A stretch of DNA of 64,000 bases. Origin: Streptomyces spongiae. GTDB lineage: Bacteria; Actinomycetota; Actinomycetes; Streptomycetales; Streptomycetaceae. Shown here one piece after another: positions 1 to 8,476 of the stretch (positions within the stretch are counted from its first letter, which is position 1; each line of letters opens with the position of its first letter). The DNA lies in the NCBI RefSeq assembly GCF_009377185.1, contig NZ_VJZC01000003.1, forward strand, positions 1 through 64,000, read 5' to 3'. Below the pieces are notes generated by a model. The model worked only from the letters and a program-made list of their open reading frames with translations, did not search any database and had not been told where the DNA came from. The position numbers and the translations under genes were made by a program.

Positions 1-27
1 GGGTAGGGGCGGCGGGGGCGACAACAC

Positions 28-711
28 CTACGACGCGAACAACCGCACGGACCACCCCGCATGAACCTCCGCACTGATCTCCAACAACGGAGCCGAAGCC
101 GCAGGCAAGGCATCAACCCCCTCCTCACCGACCCGCCGAGCCGCCTCCACCGCCCGCCGCACCACAAGATCCATCTCAGGCGCCAACCGAGCCAACACCC
201 CCGTCGCATCGAACGGATCAAGACTCAGCAACCGCACCGTCGCCGCAGCCGGCCCACTCACGCACTCGTACACGGAGCAGTACGCCGCATCCTCCGCCCC
301 CAACCCCGCGGCCCGCGCCGCCAGCCCGAGCACCACCGGCTGATGCGCCCCCTTCGGAAACTCCCGCGCCAGCGCGTCGAGTTCGGCGGAGGGCCACGTG
401 GCCCGAGCCGCCCGCATCAACTGCCGCCCGAGCCTCCGTGCGGCACCCCGCAGCGCGGCGGACGGCGTACGCGCATCCGCGGCGCCATCCAGCTCCACGG
501 GATCACCCCCGAGCGCGGCCGCCGCGGCCAGCCCCGCCGACACCAACCCGGCCGTGTGCAGCCGCCCCCGGCAGAACTCCTCCAGTCCTGCCGCCCCCGA
601 GGCACCGGTGATCCGCCCGGCCTTGACGGCCGCCTCGGCGCCACCGGAGTGCGCATGCCCCCCGGCGGGAAAGCGGCCGTCGGCCAGAACGAGTAGCGCA
701 GCCCGTGACAT
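28..711 (-). CDS. ureF: Urease accessory protein UreF
   Basis: UreF acts with UreD (UreH) and UreG to carbamylate the active-site lysine of urease and deliver nickel. The 227-residue protein opens with the family's N-terminal block (LLVLADGRFPAGGHAHSGG) and has the usual helical, alanine-rich body and length. I place the start at the ATG giving MSRAALL, because a GGGTGG ribosome-binding site lies just upstream; a TTG two codons earlier is possible. It follows ureC by 18 nt and reads toward the left edge, where ureG and ureD would be expected just outside the window. Family identity is clear. Confidence 0.93.
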   Translation of the reverse strand: MSRAALLVLADGRFPAGGHAHSGGAEAAVKAGRITGASGAAGLEEFCRGRLHTAGLVSAGLAAAAALGGDPVELDGAADARTPSAALRGAARRLGRQLMRAARATWPSAELDALAREFPKGAHQPVVLGLAARAAGLGAEDAAYCSVYECVSGPAAATVRLLSLDPFDATGVLARLAPEMDLVVRRAVEAARRVGEEGVDALPAASAPLLEISAEVHAGWSVRLFAS

Positions 712-729
712 CGCCAACCACCCCAGCCC

Positions 730-2451
730 TCAGAAGAGGAAGTACCGCTGAGCCATGGGCAGTTCGACAGCCGGAGCCGCCTCCACCAGCTCCCCGTCGA
801 TGTGCACGGCGAAGCTGTCGGGATCGACACGCACCTCGGGCCGCGCGTCGTTCTCCCGCATGTCGGCCTTGGTGACCCCACGCGTCGACTCGATCGCGAC
901 GAACCTCTTCCCGAGCGAGAGCCGCTCCGGCAGCCCGTCCTCGATGGCGAGCGGTGCCACGAAGTTGAACGAGTTGGAGGCTGGTGCCCGCCCGATCGCC
1001 CCGTACATCGGCCGCGGGAGGATCGGCTGCGGCGTCGGGATCGAGGCGTTCGCGTCACCCATCTGCGCGTACGCGATCTGGCCGCCCTTGATGACGAGAT
1101 GCGGCTTGACCCCGAAGAACGCGGGCTCCCACAGCACCAGGTCGGCGAGTTTGCCGGTCTCGACGGAGCCGACCACACCCGCGAGCCCCTGAGCGAGCGC
1201 GGGGTTGATCGTGTACTTGGCGACATATCGACGTACACGACGGTTGTCCGCGCGACCGTCCCCCGGCAGCGCGCCCCGCCGCCCCTTCATCACGTGCGCG
1301 GTCTGCCAGGTCCGCATGATGACCTCACCGACACGCCCCATGGCCTGGGAGTCGGACGAGATGATCGAGATGGCGCCCAGGTCGTGCAGTATGTCCTCGG
1401 CCCCGATCGTCGACGGCCGGATCCGGGACTCGGCGAAGGCCAGGTCCTCGGGCACCGCCGGGTTGAGGTGGTGGCACACCATCAGCATGTCGAGGTGTTC
1501 CTCGGCGGTGTTGACGGTGTACGGCCGGGTCGGGTTGGTCGAGCTCGGCAGGACGTACGACTCGGAGACCACGGTCATGATGTCGGGCGCGTGCCCGCCG
1601 CCCGCGCCCTCCGTGTGGTACGCGTGGATGCCGCGCCCGGCGATGGCGGCCAGCGTGTCACCGACGAACCCGGCCTCGTTCAAGGTGTCCGTGTGGATGG
1701 CGACCTGGATGCCGGTCTGGTCGGCGACGGTCAGGGACGCGTCGATGACGGCCGGGGTCGACCCCCAGTCCTCGTGCAGCTTCAGCCCGAGCGCACCCGC
1801 GCGGATCTGCGACAGCATCGCCTCGTGCGAGACCGTGTTGCCCTTGCCGAGGAACCCGATGTTGAGGGGGTACTGCTCCATCGCCTCCAGCATCCGCGCC
1901 AGATGCCAGGGGCCGGGCGTGACGGTGGTGGCCTTCGACCCCTCGGCCGGACCCGTGCCGCCGCCGACGAGCGTCGTGATACCCGCCGACAACGCCTCGT
2001 CGGCGATCTGTGGGCAGATGAAGTGGACGTGAGCGTCGATCGCGCCCGCCGTCAGGATGCGGCCGTTGCCCGCGATGACCTCGGTCTCCGGGCCGATGAC
2101 CAGGTCCGGGTGCACGCCGTCCATGGTGTCGGGGTTGCCGGCCTTGCCGATGCCGGTGATCCGGCCGTCGCGGATGCCGACGTCGGCCTTGACGATGCCC
2201 CAGTGGTCGACGATGACGACACCGGTGATGACGGTGTCCGGGGTGCCGTCCGCGCGCGTGGCACGAGCCTGGCCCATGGATTCGCGGATGACCTTGCCGC
2301 CGCCGAACACCGCCTCGTCACCGGCGAGCCCGGGACCACCGCTGCGGTCCTCCTCGATCTCGATCAGCAGATCGGTGTCGGCGAGCCGGATACGGTCACC
2401 GGTCGTGGGGCCGAACAGATCGGCGTACGCCGCACGAGAGATCTCAGGCAT
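730..2451 (-). CDS. ureC: Urease alpha subunit (nickel catalytic subunit)
   Basis: UreC is the catalytic subunit of cytoplasmic urease (urea + H2O to ammonia and carbamate). The 573-residue protein has the amidohydrolase TIM barrel with the metal-binding HVHFICPQ block, the GLKLHEDWG segment carrying the lysine that becomes carbamylated, and the MVCHHL active-site flap histidines. The start at [20 protein letters not shown] matches the normal N terminus; an upstream in-frame ATG would only read through ureB. The start overlaps the end of ureB by 8 nt, so the two are translationally coupled. All key residues appear intact. Confidence 0.97.
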   Translation of the reverse strand: MPEISRAAYADLFGPTTGDRIRLADTDLLIEIEEDRSGGPGLAGDEAVFGGGKVIRESMGQARATRADGTPDTVITGVVIVDHWGIVKADVGIRDGRITGIGKAGNPDTMDGVHPDLVIGPETEVIAGNGRILTAGAIDAHVHFICPQIADEALSAGITTLVGGGTGPAEGSKATTVTPGPWHLARMLEAMEQYPLNIGFLGKGNTVSHEAMLSQIRAGALGLKLHEDWGSTPAVIDASLTVADQTGIQVAIHTDTLNEAGFVGDTLAAIAGRGIHAYHTEGAGGGHAPDIMTVVSESYVLPSSTNPTRPYTVNTAEEHLDMLMVCHHLNPAVPEDLAFAESRIRPSTIGAEDILHDLGAISIISSDSQAMGRVGEVIMRTWQTAHVMKGRRGALPGDGRADNRRVRRYVAKYTINPALAQGLAGVVGSVETGKLADLVLWEPAFFGVKPHLVIKGGQIAYAQMGDANASIPTPQPILPRPMYGAIGRAPASNSFNFVAPLAIEDGLPERLSLGKRFVAIESTRGVTKADMRENDARPEVRVDPDSFAVHIDGELVEAAPAVELPMAQRYFLF

Positions 2452-2755
2452 CGAGGGCACCTCCGGTCTCACCGCGGAGTCCGGGCACGATGCGGGCGCC
2501 GGTGAGCGGGACGAGTTCGACATCGACGGGGATCCCGGGTTCGAAGCGCACGGCGGTGCCGGCGGCGACGTTCAGCCGCTTGCCCCGGGCGGCGGCGCGG
2601 TCGAACTCCAGACCGGGGTTGGCCTCGGCGAAGTGGTAGTGGGAGCCGACCTGGACGGGGCGGTCGGCGGCGTTGAGGACGGTGAGCCGGGTGACCTCGC
2701 GACCCTCGTTGTAGACGATCGGCCCGTCGTCGAACAGGATCTCTCCGGGAATCAT
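2444..2755 (-). CDS. ureB: Urease beta subunit
   Basis: Structural beta subunit of urease (103 residues). It begins [20 protein letters not shown] and contains the conserved segments [11 protein letters not shown] and RFEPG typical of UreB. Beta is a separate gene here, not fused to gamma. It lies between ureA (17-nt gap) and ureC (8-nt overlap) in the operon. Nothing unusual is seen. Confidence 0.96.
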   Translation of the reverse strand: MIPGEILFDDGPIVYNEGREVTRLTVLNAADRPVQVGSHYHFAEANPGLEFDRAAARGKRLNVAAGTAVRFEPGIPVDVELVPLTGARIVPGLRGETGGALDA

Positions 2756-2772
2756 GAGCAGCCCCTCCCCCG

Positions 2773-3075
2773 TCAGACGATCGGGTCGTGGACGGTGACG
2801 AGCTTGGTGCCGTCCGGGAAGGTCGCCTCGACCTGGACGTCGTGGATCATCTCGGGGATGCCCTCCATGACGTCGTCCCGGGTGAGCAGCTTCCGCCCGG
2901 ACGCCATGAGTTCGGCCACGGTACGGCCGTCACGTGCGCCTTCGAGGATGTGCGACGTGATGAGCGCGACCGCCTCGGGGTGGTTCAGCTTCAGGCCGCG
3001 GGCCCGGCGCTTCTCGGCGACGTCGGCCGCCACGTGGATCAGCAGCCTCTCTTGCTCGTGCGGGGTCAGTTGCAC
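2773..3075 (-). CDS. ureA: Urease gamma subunit
   Basis: Structural gamma subunit of urease and first gene of the visible operon. The protein [20 protein letters not shown]... (100 residues) ends with the conserved [13 protein letters not shown] chose the GTG start at 3075 because GAGGTGG lies 6-12 nt upstream; an in-frame GTG five codons earlier overlaps that site and is unlikely. The genes run ureA-ureB-ureC-ureF with short gaps, implying a single transcript. I see no convincing promoter motif in the roughly 170 nt between this start and the antitoxin gene upstream. Confidence 0.95.
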   Translation of the reverse strand: MQLTPHEQERLLIHVAADVAEKRRARGLKLNHPEAVALITSHILEGARDGRTVAELMASGRKLLTRDDVMEGIPEMIHDVQVEATFPDGTKLVTVHDPIV

Positions 3076-3248
3076 GGCGTCCCACCTCACAGTCCTCGCT
3101 CCGGACCGTGCGGGGTCCGGTTGCCGCAGCCACCGGGCAAAGGCGCTGGTGGCGTGGGCGCAGGCTAGTTGGGTGGCGTTTCAACGACGTTAACCGACAC
3201 CTGATCCACTCATGGCACGGGTCCGTCGCCTCCCGCAGTGCCGACCCG

Positions 3249-3524
3249 TCAAGAAGCGCTGGTCCCGCGATGCTCCGCCGCGATCCCGAACCGCTGGCGT
3301 TCCCGCGCGGGCGATCCGGTGTCACGGACGCTGGAGACCGAACTGATCACCGGCTCGTCCGTCGCGGCCGACTCCTCCAGCCGCTCCAGGTCGGCGGCGG
3401 AGACCAGGGCGACGAGGGGCTTCCCGTGCCGCGTCACGACGACGCGCTCACCGCCGTACACCACGCGGTTGATCAGGTCGGCGAGTTCAGCCCTGGCTTG
3501 CGTCACCGGAATCTCGTAGGCCAT
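3249..3524 (-). CDS. Phd/YefM-family antitoxin, apparently without a toxin
   Basis: A 91-residue protein with the YefM/Phd DNA-binding N terminus (MAYEIPVTQARAELADLINR) followed by GERVVVTRHGKPLVALVSAADLERLEE, the standard antitoxin core. The C-terminal tail (about 30 residues after LEE) would be the toxin-neutralising part. Such antitoxins normally precede a YoeB/Doc-type toxin, but the next 170 nt toward ureA hold no toxin gene, so it looks orphaned. It sits 60 nt downstream of the lasso leader-peptidase gene on the same strand and may be co-transcribed, although a functional link is only inference. Confidence 0.85.
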   Translation of the reverse strand: MAYEIPVTQARAELADLINRVVYGGERVVVTRHGKPLVALVSAADLERLEESAATDEPVISSVSSVRDTGSPARERQRFGIAAEHRGTSAS

Positions 3525-3584
3525 GTCACCCAGCTTACGGGGCATCCGTGGGGTACGAACGGGACAAGGTGCCAAACACCCAGG

Positions 3585-4010
3585 TCAGGGATCGGTCGGG
3601 CGCGGCGGCACCGTCATCGTGGGGGTGTAGTAGCCCGCGGGCTCCGGCTCGCCGACCGGGGCTCCGTCCGCCTCGACCCACGCATGGGCCCGGAAGGGCG
3701 CGGTGCGCACGCCCGTGCACCACACCGGCCAGACCCCACCGAACCGGCACAGCAGCGCCGTCGCGAGGGACCGTTGCAGACAGCCCTGCCCGGCGCAGCG
3801 GGTACTGACCGCGACGACGGCGTCACGTGCCGCCCGCGCCTGCGCGGCGGTCGCCGGTGCGGCCCCCGTCCGGGCCAGGCGCAGGACTCCGCGGATCCGG
3901 CGCGGCGGCAGAGCGGCCAGCAGACGGGCGAGAGCGACGGCGCACCGCGCCGCCAGCCGGCGCCGCCGGGTCGGCGAAGCGGCCCCTTCCAGGGCGAAAG
4001 GGGTGCTCAT
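3585..4010 (-). CDS. Lasso peptide leader peptidase (B2, transglutaminase-like)
   Basis: The B2 protein removes the leader peptide from the precursor bound by the B1 RRE protein. The 141-residue sequence has the transglutaminase-like triad in order: Cys77 in GQGCLQRS, His109 in FRAHAWVE and Asp115 in VEADG. The length fits the split B2 form found in actinobacteria. Its ATG overlaps the stop of the B1 gene (ATGA), so expression is coupled. It is the last recognisable lasso gene; no dedicated ABC transporter follows. Confidence 0.92.
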   Translation of the reverse strand: MSTPFALEGAASPTRRRRLAARCAVALARLLAALPPRRIRGVLRLARTGAAPATAAQARAARDAVVAVSTRCAGQGCLQRSLATALLCRFGGVWPVWCTGVRTAPFRAHAWVEADGAPVGEPEPAGYYTPTMTVPPRPTDP

Positions 4011-4264
4011 GCGGTGGCCAGCCGAGCGTCGCGCAAGGCGGTGAGCAGGGCGTGCACATCGGCCGTGGCCCGGTCGGCGGTGATGCCGTAACGCTCGCGC
4101 AGCACGTCGGCGGCGCGCTCGGGGGTCGCCCCCTCCAGCAGTGTCCGGAGGATCAGTCCTCCCGAGAGGTTGAGCTGGAAGTAGCGCCCGCGGCGCTCGT
4201 CGAGCAGCACGGTGCCGTGCTCGGTGTCGGTGGGGGTGACGTCGGGCTTCAGGGTGAAGGTCAC
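4007..4264 (-). CDS. Lasso peptide B1 protein (PqqD-like RiPP recognition element)
   Basis: An 85-residue PqqD-fold protein (VTFTLKPDVTPTDTEHGTVLLDERRGRYFQLN...) with the hallmark region LLDERRGRYFQLNLSGGLILRTLLEG. B1 proteins bind the precursor leader, through a YxxPxLxxxGxF motif that is present in the precursor here, and hand it to B2 and C. The GTG start overlaps the stop of the cyclase gene (GTGA) and its own stop overlaps the B2 start, so the genes form a strictly coupled C-B1-B2 block. Confidence 0.93.
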   Translation of the reverse strand: MTFTLKPDVTPTDTEHGTVLLDERRGRYFQLNLSGGLILRTLLEGATPERAADVLRERYGITADRATADVHALLTALRDARLATA

Positions 4265-6126
4265 GCGGCTCCTTCGGTGGCGGGGGCGATGGACGGCTTC
4301 GACCCGCGGGACAGGGAGCGGAGCCACACCTCGCAGGCGAGCGTCGGTTCCAGGGCCATCAACGGGGTCGGGTCGGCGTGCGTGGCGCGCAGCGCGGCGC
4401 GTACGGCGGTGTCGTCGACCAGGCCGCGAGCGGCCAGTTCGGAGTCGTCGAACAGGGCGAGCAGTACGGCGCGGTTGCGGCGCAGCCCGTCGTGGGTGTC
4501 CTCGCCGTAGTGGCCCTTGGTGGCACGGCCGAGGAGGTCGTCGGGCACCAGCCCTCGCATCGCCTCGGCGAGGAGGGGCTTGTAGCGGTCGGGGGTTCCC
4601 CGCTCGTCGGGACGCACGGCGAGGGCCGCCTCGATCACCCGGTCGTCGAGATAGGGGGCGGCGAGCCGGACGCCGTGCGCCGCCATGAGGCGCTCCGCGT
4701 AGCGGATCACGGCGCCCTTCTGCCGGATGCCGTCCAGCGCGAGATGGGCGTCGCGCCCGGCGGCCAGTGGCTCGGGCCGACGCTGGGCCGCGGTGTGCAG
4801 CAGATCGTCCACGGCGCGCGCGGCCTCGGCGGTGGTCCAGGGCGGCAGGCGCAGTGGTGGCGTCCAGCCCAGCTGCGGGACGCGGGGCGAGGGATGGGGG
4901 TGGCCCAGCTGCCGGGCGCTGTGCGCCAGCCAGTCCGCGAACGACCGGGAGTCGGCCAGGGCGCGCCAGGTCGCCGCGAAGGGCCAGTGCGCGAGGGCCC
5001 GTCTCCCCCGGACATGGCGGAGGGCGGTCCACGGTCTCGTCCGCGTCAGGGTGTGCAGGTAGGTCCCCGGGACCTGGAACAGCTCGTCGCCTCCGTGTCC
5101 GCACAGATGGAGGCCGGAGTCCCGCGCCGCGACCGCCCGGACGACGTCGGCGAACCTGGCCCCGGCCCGCACCCAGTAGGGCGGCTCGGCCGGGAGTGTC
5201 GTCCCCGGGCCACCCCCTTGGAGGCCCGCCCACATGGTCGGTGACTGTGCGTAGGCCAGCACGACATGCTCGGCGTCGGGCAGGCGCTCGACGCTGCGGC
5301 CGGCCCACAGCGCGTCGTCGCCGCCGGGGTCGCGCTGCGGGGTGCGCACCGTGACGAGGTGTCGGCAGGCGCCGGCCGCGAGATGGGCCACGGTGCCGGA
5401 GTCCATCCCGCCGGACAGGTCGGTGCTGACCACCTCGCTCTTGGTCACGCGGGCGTGCACGGCCTGGGTGAGGGCGTCGCGCACCGCGGGGGCGCCCTGT
5501 TCGACCGTCAGTGCCGGTTCGGGCGGGGACCACCAGTGGACGGTGCGTTCGGAGCCGTCTGGGGCCAGGTGCAGCCAGTGGTCCGGCGGAACCTGCCGTA
5601 CGGCACGCCACACCGGGGTCTCACGCAGTGGATACGGCGTCCAGGGGGTGAGCAGGCGCAGGGCGAGGAGCGACTCGTCCACGTCGGCCCCGATCAGCTC
5701 GGCGAGCGTGTCGGGCCGGTCGGCGGCCACGGTGACGCGGGCCAGCCGTGTGTGGAAGACCGCGCGCACCCCGGAGGCGGTGCCCTGCACCCGGACGCGG
5801 CCCTCGAACGAGCCGATCAGATGGGCGCTGCCGGGCAGCCGGAGGGCCAGCCGGTCCAGCCCGGACAGATCGCCCAGTTCTCCGGCCGCCCGCTCCAGTC
5901 GACCGGCGGCGACCGGGCAGAACCCGGCCACCGCCACCCGTGTCCGCCCGACGGCGGCCACCTTCACCGCGCCGGCGGGCCAGCGGCCCACCAGCCACGG
6001 CCGCCCCGACGCGTGGGGGATCACCTGTGCGCCGGGCGTGGCGCACACGAGACGGGCCGCGGCGGCGGCCCGGTCGTCGTCGGGCAGGACCGTGAAGGTC
6101 ATCTCCGCGGACACGGGTTCGCTCAC
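4261..6126 (-). CDS. Lasso peptide cyclase (asparagine-synthetase-like, C protein)
   Basis: ATP-dependent macrolactam synthetase that adenylates the ring acceptor side chain and closes the isopeptide bond with the core N terminus. The 621-residue protein has the PP-loop LSGGMDSGT and a C-terminal synthetase domain, including a GHGGDELF segment. Like other lasso C proteins it lacks an N-terminal catalytic Cys (it begins VSEPVSAEMTFTVLPDDDR), so it is not a true glutamine-dependent asparagine synthetase. The GTG start overlaps the precursor stop (GTGA), indicating coupled translation directly from the precursor gene. Confidence 0.93.
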   Translation of the reverse strand: MSEPVSAEMTFTVLPDDDRAAAAARLVCATPGAQVIPHASGRPWLVGRWPAGAVKVAAVGRTRVAVAGFCPVAAGRLERAAGELGDLSGLDRLALRLPGSAHLIGSFEGRVRVQGTASGVRAVFHTRLARVTVAADRPDTLAELIGADVDESLLALRLLTPWTPYPLRETPVWRAVRQVPPDHWLHLAPDGSERTVHWWSPPEPALTVEQGAPAVRDALTQAVHARVTKSEVVSTDLSGGMDSGTVAHLAAGACRHLVTVRTPQRDPGGDDALWAGRSVERLPDAEHVVLAYAQSPTMWAGLQGGGPGTTLPAEPPYWVRAGARFADVVRAVAARDSGLHLCGHGGDELFQVPGTYLHTLTRTRPWTALRHVRGRRALAHWPFAATWRALADSRSFADWLAHSARQLGHPHPSPRVPQLGWTPPLRLPPWTTAEAARAVDDLLHTAAQRRPEPLAAGRDAHLALDGIRQKGAVIRYAERLMAAHGVRLAAPYLDDRVIEAALAVRPDERGTPDRYKPLLAEAMRGLVPDDLLGRATKGHYGEDTHDGLRRNRAVLLALFDDSELAARGLVDDTAVRAALRATHADPTPLMALEPTLACEVWLRSLSRGSKPSIAPATEGAA

Positions 6127-6257
6127 GCCAGTCCGAAGTAGTCCGAGGCCTCGAAGAAGAAGTACCCGCCTCCGAGGGTCAGCTCGGCGAACTCGCCGAT
6201 CTCCACCAGTTCGGGTGCCTCGTACGCCGTCTCCGGCGTCGTCTCGCGCTGCTCCAT
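6123..6257 (-). CDS. Lasso peptide precursor (44 aa)
   Basis: The leader contains YEAPELVEIGEFAELT (residues 12-27), an exact match to the lasso leader pattern YxxPxLxxxGxFxxxT. The conserved Thr sits at -2, so the predicted core is GGGYFFFEASDYFGLA (residues 29-44). Gly1 and Glu8 would form an 8-residue macrolactam ring, leaving an 8-residue loop/tail. There is no Cys, so this would be a class II lasso peptide. A ribosome-binding site (AAGGGA) lies about 11 nt upstream of the ATG. Cleavage one residue later would give a 7-residue ring and is less likely. Confidence 0.92.
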   Translation of the reverse strand: MEQRETTPETAYEAPELVEIGEFAELTLGGGYFFFEASDYFGLA

Positions 6258-6439
6258 GCCGACGTCCCTTCTCTCGGCGCGTTGACCCACCGCCAACGCG
6301 ACGAGCAACAGTCTGTAATCGAGTGGACACACAGGGCAACGGAGTGCGGAGGCGGGGGGTCGACGCGCGCGACCCCGCACCACCCCCGGTCGCGCCAGGC
6401 GCGAGTTTCACTCCGACGGGACAGCAGACAACGTACGTC

Positions 6440-6456
6440 CTGTACATTTTTTACAG
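6440..6456. promoter_or_regulatory. Small inverted repeat in the lasso/clpP divergent promoter region
   Basis: The 245-nt region between the divergent precursor (start 6257) and clpP (start 6503) must hold promoters for both. Within it CTGTA-N7-TACAG forms an inverted repeat with an A/T-only centre, about 45 nt upstream of the clpP start. It could be an operator or part of a promoter; no matching regulator gene is adjacent. The assignment rests on symmetry alone. Confidence 0.3.
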
Positions 6457-6502
6457 AGACCGCGCTGCCGGAGCACGGCACTGCCGCTAGGAGGGGTACG
6501 TC

Positions 6503-7138
6503 ATGACCCGACCGTCCGCCCGCTACGTCCTGCCGGAGTTCACCGAACGCACGAGTGCGGGCGTCAGGACCATGGATCCCTACTCGAAGCTGCTGGAGGA
6601 GCGGATCGTGTTCCTCGGGACGGCGATCGACGACACGTCCGCGAACGACGTGATGGCGCAGCTCATGTACCTCGAGTACACCGCGCCGGACCGGGACATC
6701 TCGCTCTACATCAACTCGCCGGGCGGCTCGTTCAGCGCGATGACGGCCCTCTACGACACGATCCAGTTCGTCACCTGCGATGTGGAGACCGTCTGTCTGG
6801 GCCAGGCGGCGTCGGCCGCCGCGGTACTGCTCGCCGCCGGCACGCCGGGCAAGCGGTCCGCGTTGCCGGGCGCCCGTGTGCTGATCCACCAACCCGCGCT
6901 GCACGAGCCGGTCGAGGGACAGGCGTCCGATCTGGCCATCCAGGCCGACGAGTTGATGCGAAACCGCCGGATGCTGGAGGAGATGCTCGCCCGGCACACC
7001 GGCCAGAGCGCGGAGCGGGTGAGCGACGACATCGAGCGGGACAAGATCCTGGACGCCGAGGCGGCCGTGGAGTACGGCCTGGTGGACCGGATCATCCCGA
7101 GCCGGAAGACCTCGCGCACCCTGCCCGGCGCGAGGTGA
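6503..7138 (+). CDS. clpP: ATP-dependent Clp protease proteolytic subunit (ClpP paralogue)
   Basis: ClpP serine peptidase forming the proteolytic barrel that works with ClpC/ClpX ATPases. The 211-residue sequence has the substrate-strand block YINSPGGS, Ser104 in [11 protein letters not shown], His129 in RVLIHQP and Asp176 before IERD, so the triad is complete. It has a strong ribosome-binding site (AGGAGGGG). It is encoded alone with a small unknown gene 7 nt downstream, unlike the paired clpP1P2 or clpP3P4 arrangement of streptomycetes. It is divergent from the lasso cluster, which raises a possible resistance role (inference only). Confidence 0.93.
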   Translation: MTRPSARYVLPEFTERTSAGVRTMDPYSKLLEERIVFLGTAIDDTSANDVMAQLMYLEYTAPDRDISLYINSPGGSFSAMTALYDTIQFVTCDVETVCLGQAASAAAVLLAAGTPGKRSALPGARVLIHQPALHEPVEGQASDLAIQADELMRNRRMLEEMLARHTGQSAERVSDDIERDKILDAEAAVEYGLVDRIIPSRKTSRTLPGAR

Positions 7139-7145
7139 GCCGTCG

Positions 7146-7454
7146 ATGCTCCCACCCGAGCTGCCGCCACTGCCCGCACTGACTCGCGCCGAGGCCGAGC
7201 TGATCGACCGCTACCTCGACGTGGTCGACCTGCTCGGCCGGATCAATCCGGCCCGCCACGGCGACACCTATCGTGGACTGCGCGCCGCCCAGGCCCTGGT
7301 CGCCAAGTCCAGGGCGCTGCGTGACGCGCTCGAACTGATGCACACCCGGGGCGAGAACGAGGTGCACGCACCGACTCTCGCGCGGGCCCTTCGGGTCCTC
7401 GACGGGGAGCGCCGTGCGGCACGCGTCGCGCTGCCTCCCGGATCGGAGAGTTGA
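7146..7454 (+). CDS. Small helical protein of unknown function downstream of clpP
   Basis: A 102-residue, Leu/Ala/Arg-rich protein (MLPPELPPLPALTRAEAELIDRYLDVVDLLGRIN...). It looks mostly helical, with no signal peptide or membrane segment. It starts 7 nt after the clpP stop and is almost certainly co-transcribed. I do not recognise a family. Co-transcription suggests a Clp-associated role such as an adaptor or modulator, but nothing in the sequence demonstrates that. Confidence 0.7.
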   Translation: MLPPELPPLPALTRAEAELIDRYLDVVDLLGRINPARHGDTYRGLRAAQALVAKSRALRDALELMHTRGENEVHAPTLARALRVLDGERRAARVALPPGSES

Positions 7455-7764
7455 CGGGGCGACACGAGCCCGGGTCGCGCACCGAACTGACGAGGCGTCC
7501 GGCCCGGGTCCCGAACGGACCAGAGAACGTACCTGCGAACGGGGCAGATTTCGATCCCCCCACGGGCCCAGGAAAGTTGCGCAACACGCGTACCACAACG
7601 GCGGAATCAACCACGTCGCCGCTGGTCCGGCGCTCCTCGGCCTCCTGGACTCCCCGGCGTGGGAAAGCCTGTCCACCCGAACGGCTGAGTGGTGAGTAAC
7701 CCCACAAACTGCCGATTCCGTTCGCTGTTTTCGACGTTCTTGCGTCAAGATCCGTATCTGACGA

Positions 7765-7985
7765 CAAGCCCCCGCCACCGCGGCGGGGCGGTCCGGGCGG
7801 ACGCCGAGTCCTGCCGCCGCCCGGATGACCGGTCGACAGGAGTGGATCGGCAGGAGTGGAGGACCCAAGCACGACGGGCCGCCGGAGCGTCAGTTCCGAG
7901 CAGTCCTTGGGGTGAAGCCGCGGCAACGCGGCCGGGCAACTTCGCCAGCCCGAATCCGACAGGTCATCCTTCACAGGCGGCTGAC
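7765..7985 (+). ncRNA. ydaO-yuaA (c-di-AMP) riboswitch upstream of a cell-wall hydrolase
   Basis: The leader of the NlpC/P60 gene contains the conserved ydaO blocks in order: GCCGAGTCCTGCCG near 7804, GGGGTGAAGCCG at 7909-7920, GGGCAACTTCGCC near 7934, and CCGAATCCGACAGGTCATCC around 7950-7969. It ends close to the start codon at 7998. This riboswitch class commonly controls secreted peptidoglycan hydrolases in actinobacteria, normally turning expression off when c-di-AMP binds. Boundaries are approximate. The upstream part of the gap (7455-7765) holds no gene I recognise. Confidence 0.85.
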
Positions 7986-7997
7986 GAAGGGTTGCGC

Positions 7998-8471
7998 ATG
8001 ACTGCGCTCAATCGTGTCCCGTCGCTCATGGCCCGGGCCGGTACGGCCTCGGCTCTCACCATCGCCGCAGTGGGCGGCAGCATCGTGGCCCCTGGCGTCG
8101 TGTCAGACGCGGAGGCCGCCTCGCCGGCGACAAAGGCGCTGCAGGTCGCGGCTTCCAAGAAGGGTTCGCCGTACAAGTGGGGCGCCACGGGCCCCAAGAG
8201 GTTCGACTGCTCCGGGCTGACGCTCTACTCCTTCAAGAAGGCGGGCAAGAAGCTCCCCCGTACGGCCCAGGCTCAGTACAACAAGACGAAGCACATCTCC
8301 GCCAAGAGCCGCAAGGCCGGAGACCTCGTCTTCTTCCACTCGGGCTCGAGCGTCTACCACGTCGGCATCTACGCCGGTAAGGGCAAGATCTGGCACTCTC
8401 CGAAGAGCGGGGAGGTCGTGAAGCGGGAGAAGATCTGGACGAAGAGCGTCTGGTACGGCCGGGTCCGCTGA
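7998..8471 (+). CDS. Secreted NlpC/P60 peptidoglycan endopeptidase
   Basis: A 157-residue exported hydrolase. Residues 1-41 form a signal peptide ending in an AEA-A type cleavage site. The NlpC/P60 domain follows with Cys71 (RFDCSGL), His121 (VYHVGIY) and His133 (IWHSPKSG) as the catalytic set. It would cleave gamma-D-Glu-type stem-peptide bonds in the wall. There is no separate binding domain, so this is a minimal enzyme. The start follows directly after the ydaO riboswitch; a longer in-frame opening upstream is leader RNA, not protein. Confidence 0.92.
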   Translation: MTALNRVPSLMARAGTASALTIAAVGGSIVAPGVVSDAEAASPATKALQVAASKKGSPYKWGATGPKRFDCSGLTLYSFKKAGKKLPRTAQAQYNKTKHISAKSRKAGDLVFFHSGSSVYHVGIYAGKGKIWHSPKSGEVVKREKIWTKSVWYGRVR

Positions 8472-8476
8472 CCCGC

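Noticed and set aside
2452-2523. Longer UreC start
   Set aside because: The extra residues come from reading through ureB in another frame; the normal UreC N terminus begins at 2451.
4261-6126. Primary asparagine synthetase
   Set aside because: No N-terminal catalytic Cys, and it is translationally coupled to a lasso precursor and B1/B2 genes.
7689-7997. Possible N-terminal extension of the NlpC/P60 protein
   Set aside because: The in-frame extension translates the conserved riboswitch sequence, lacks protein-family similarity and would precede the signal peptide.
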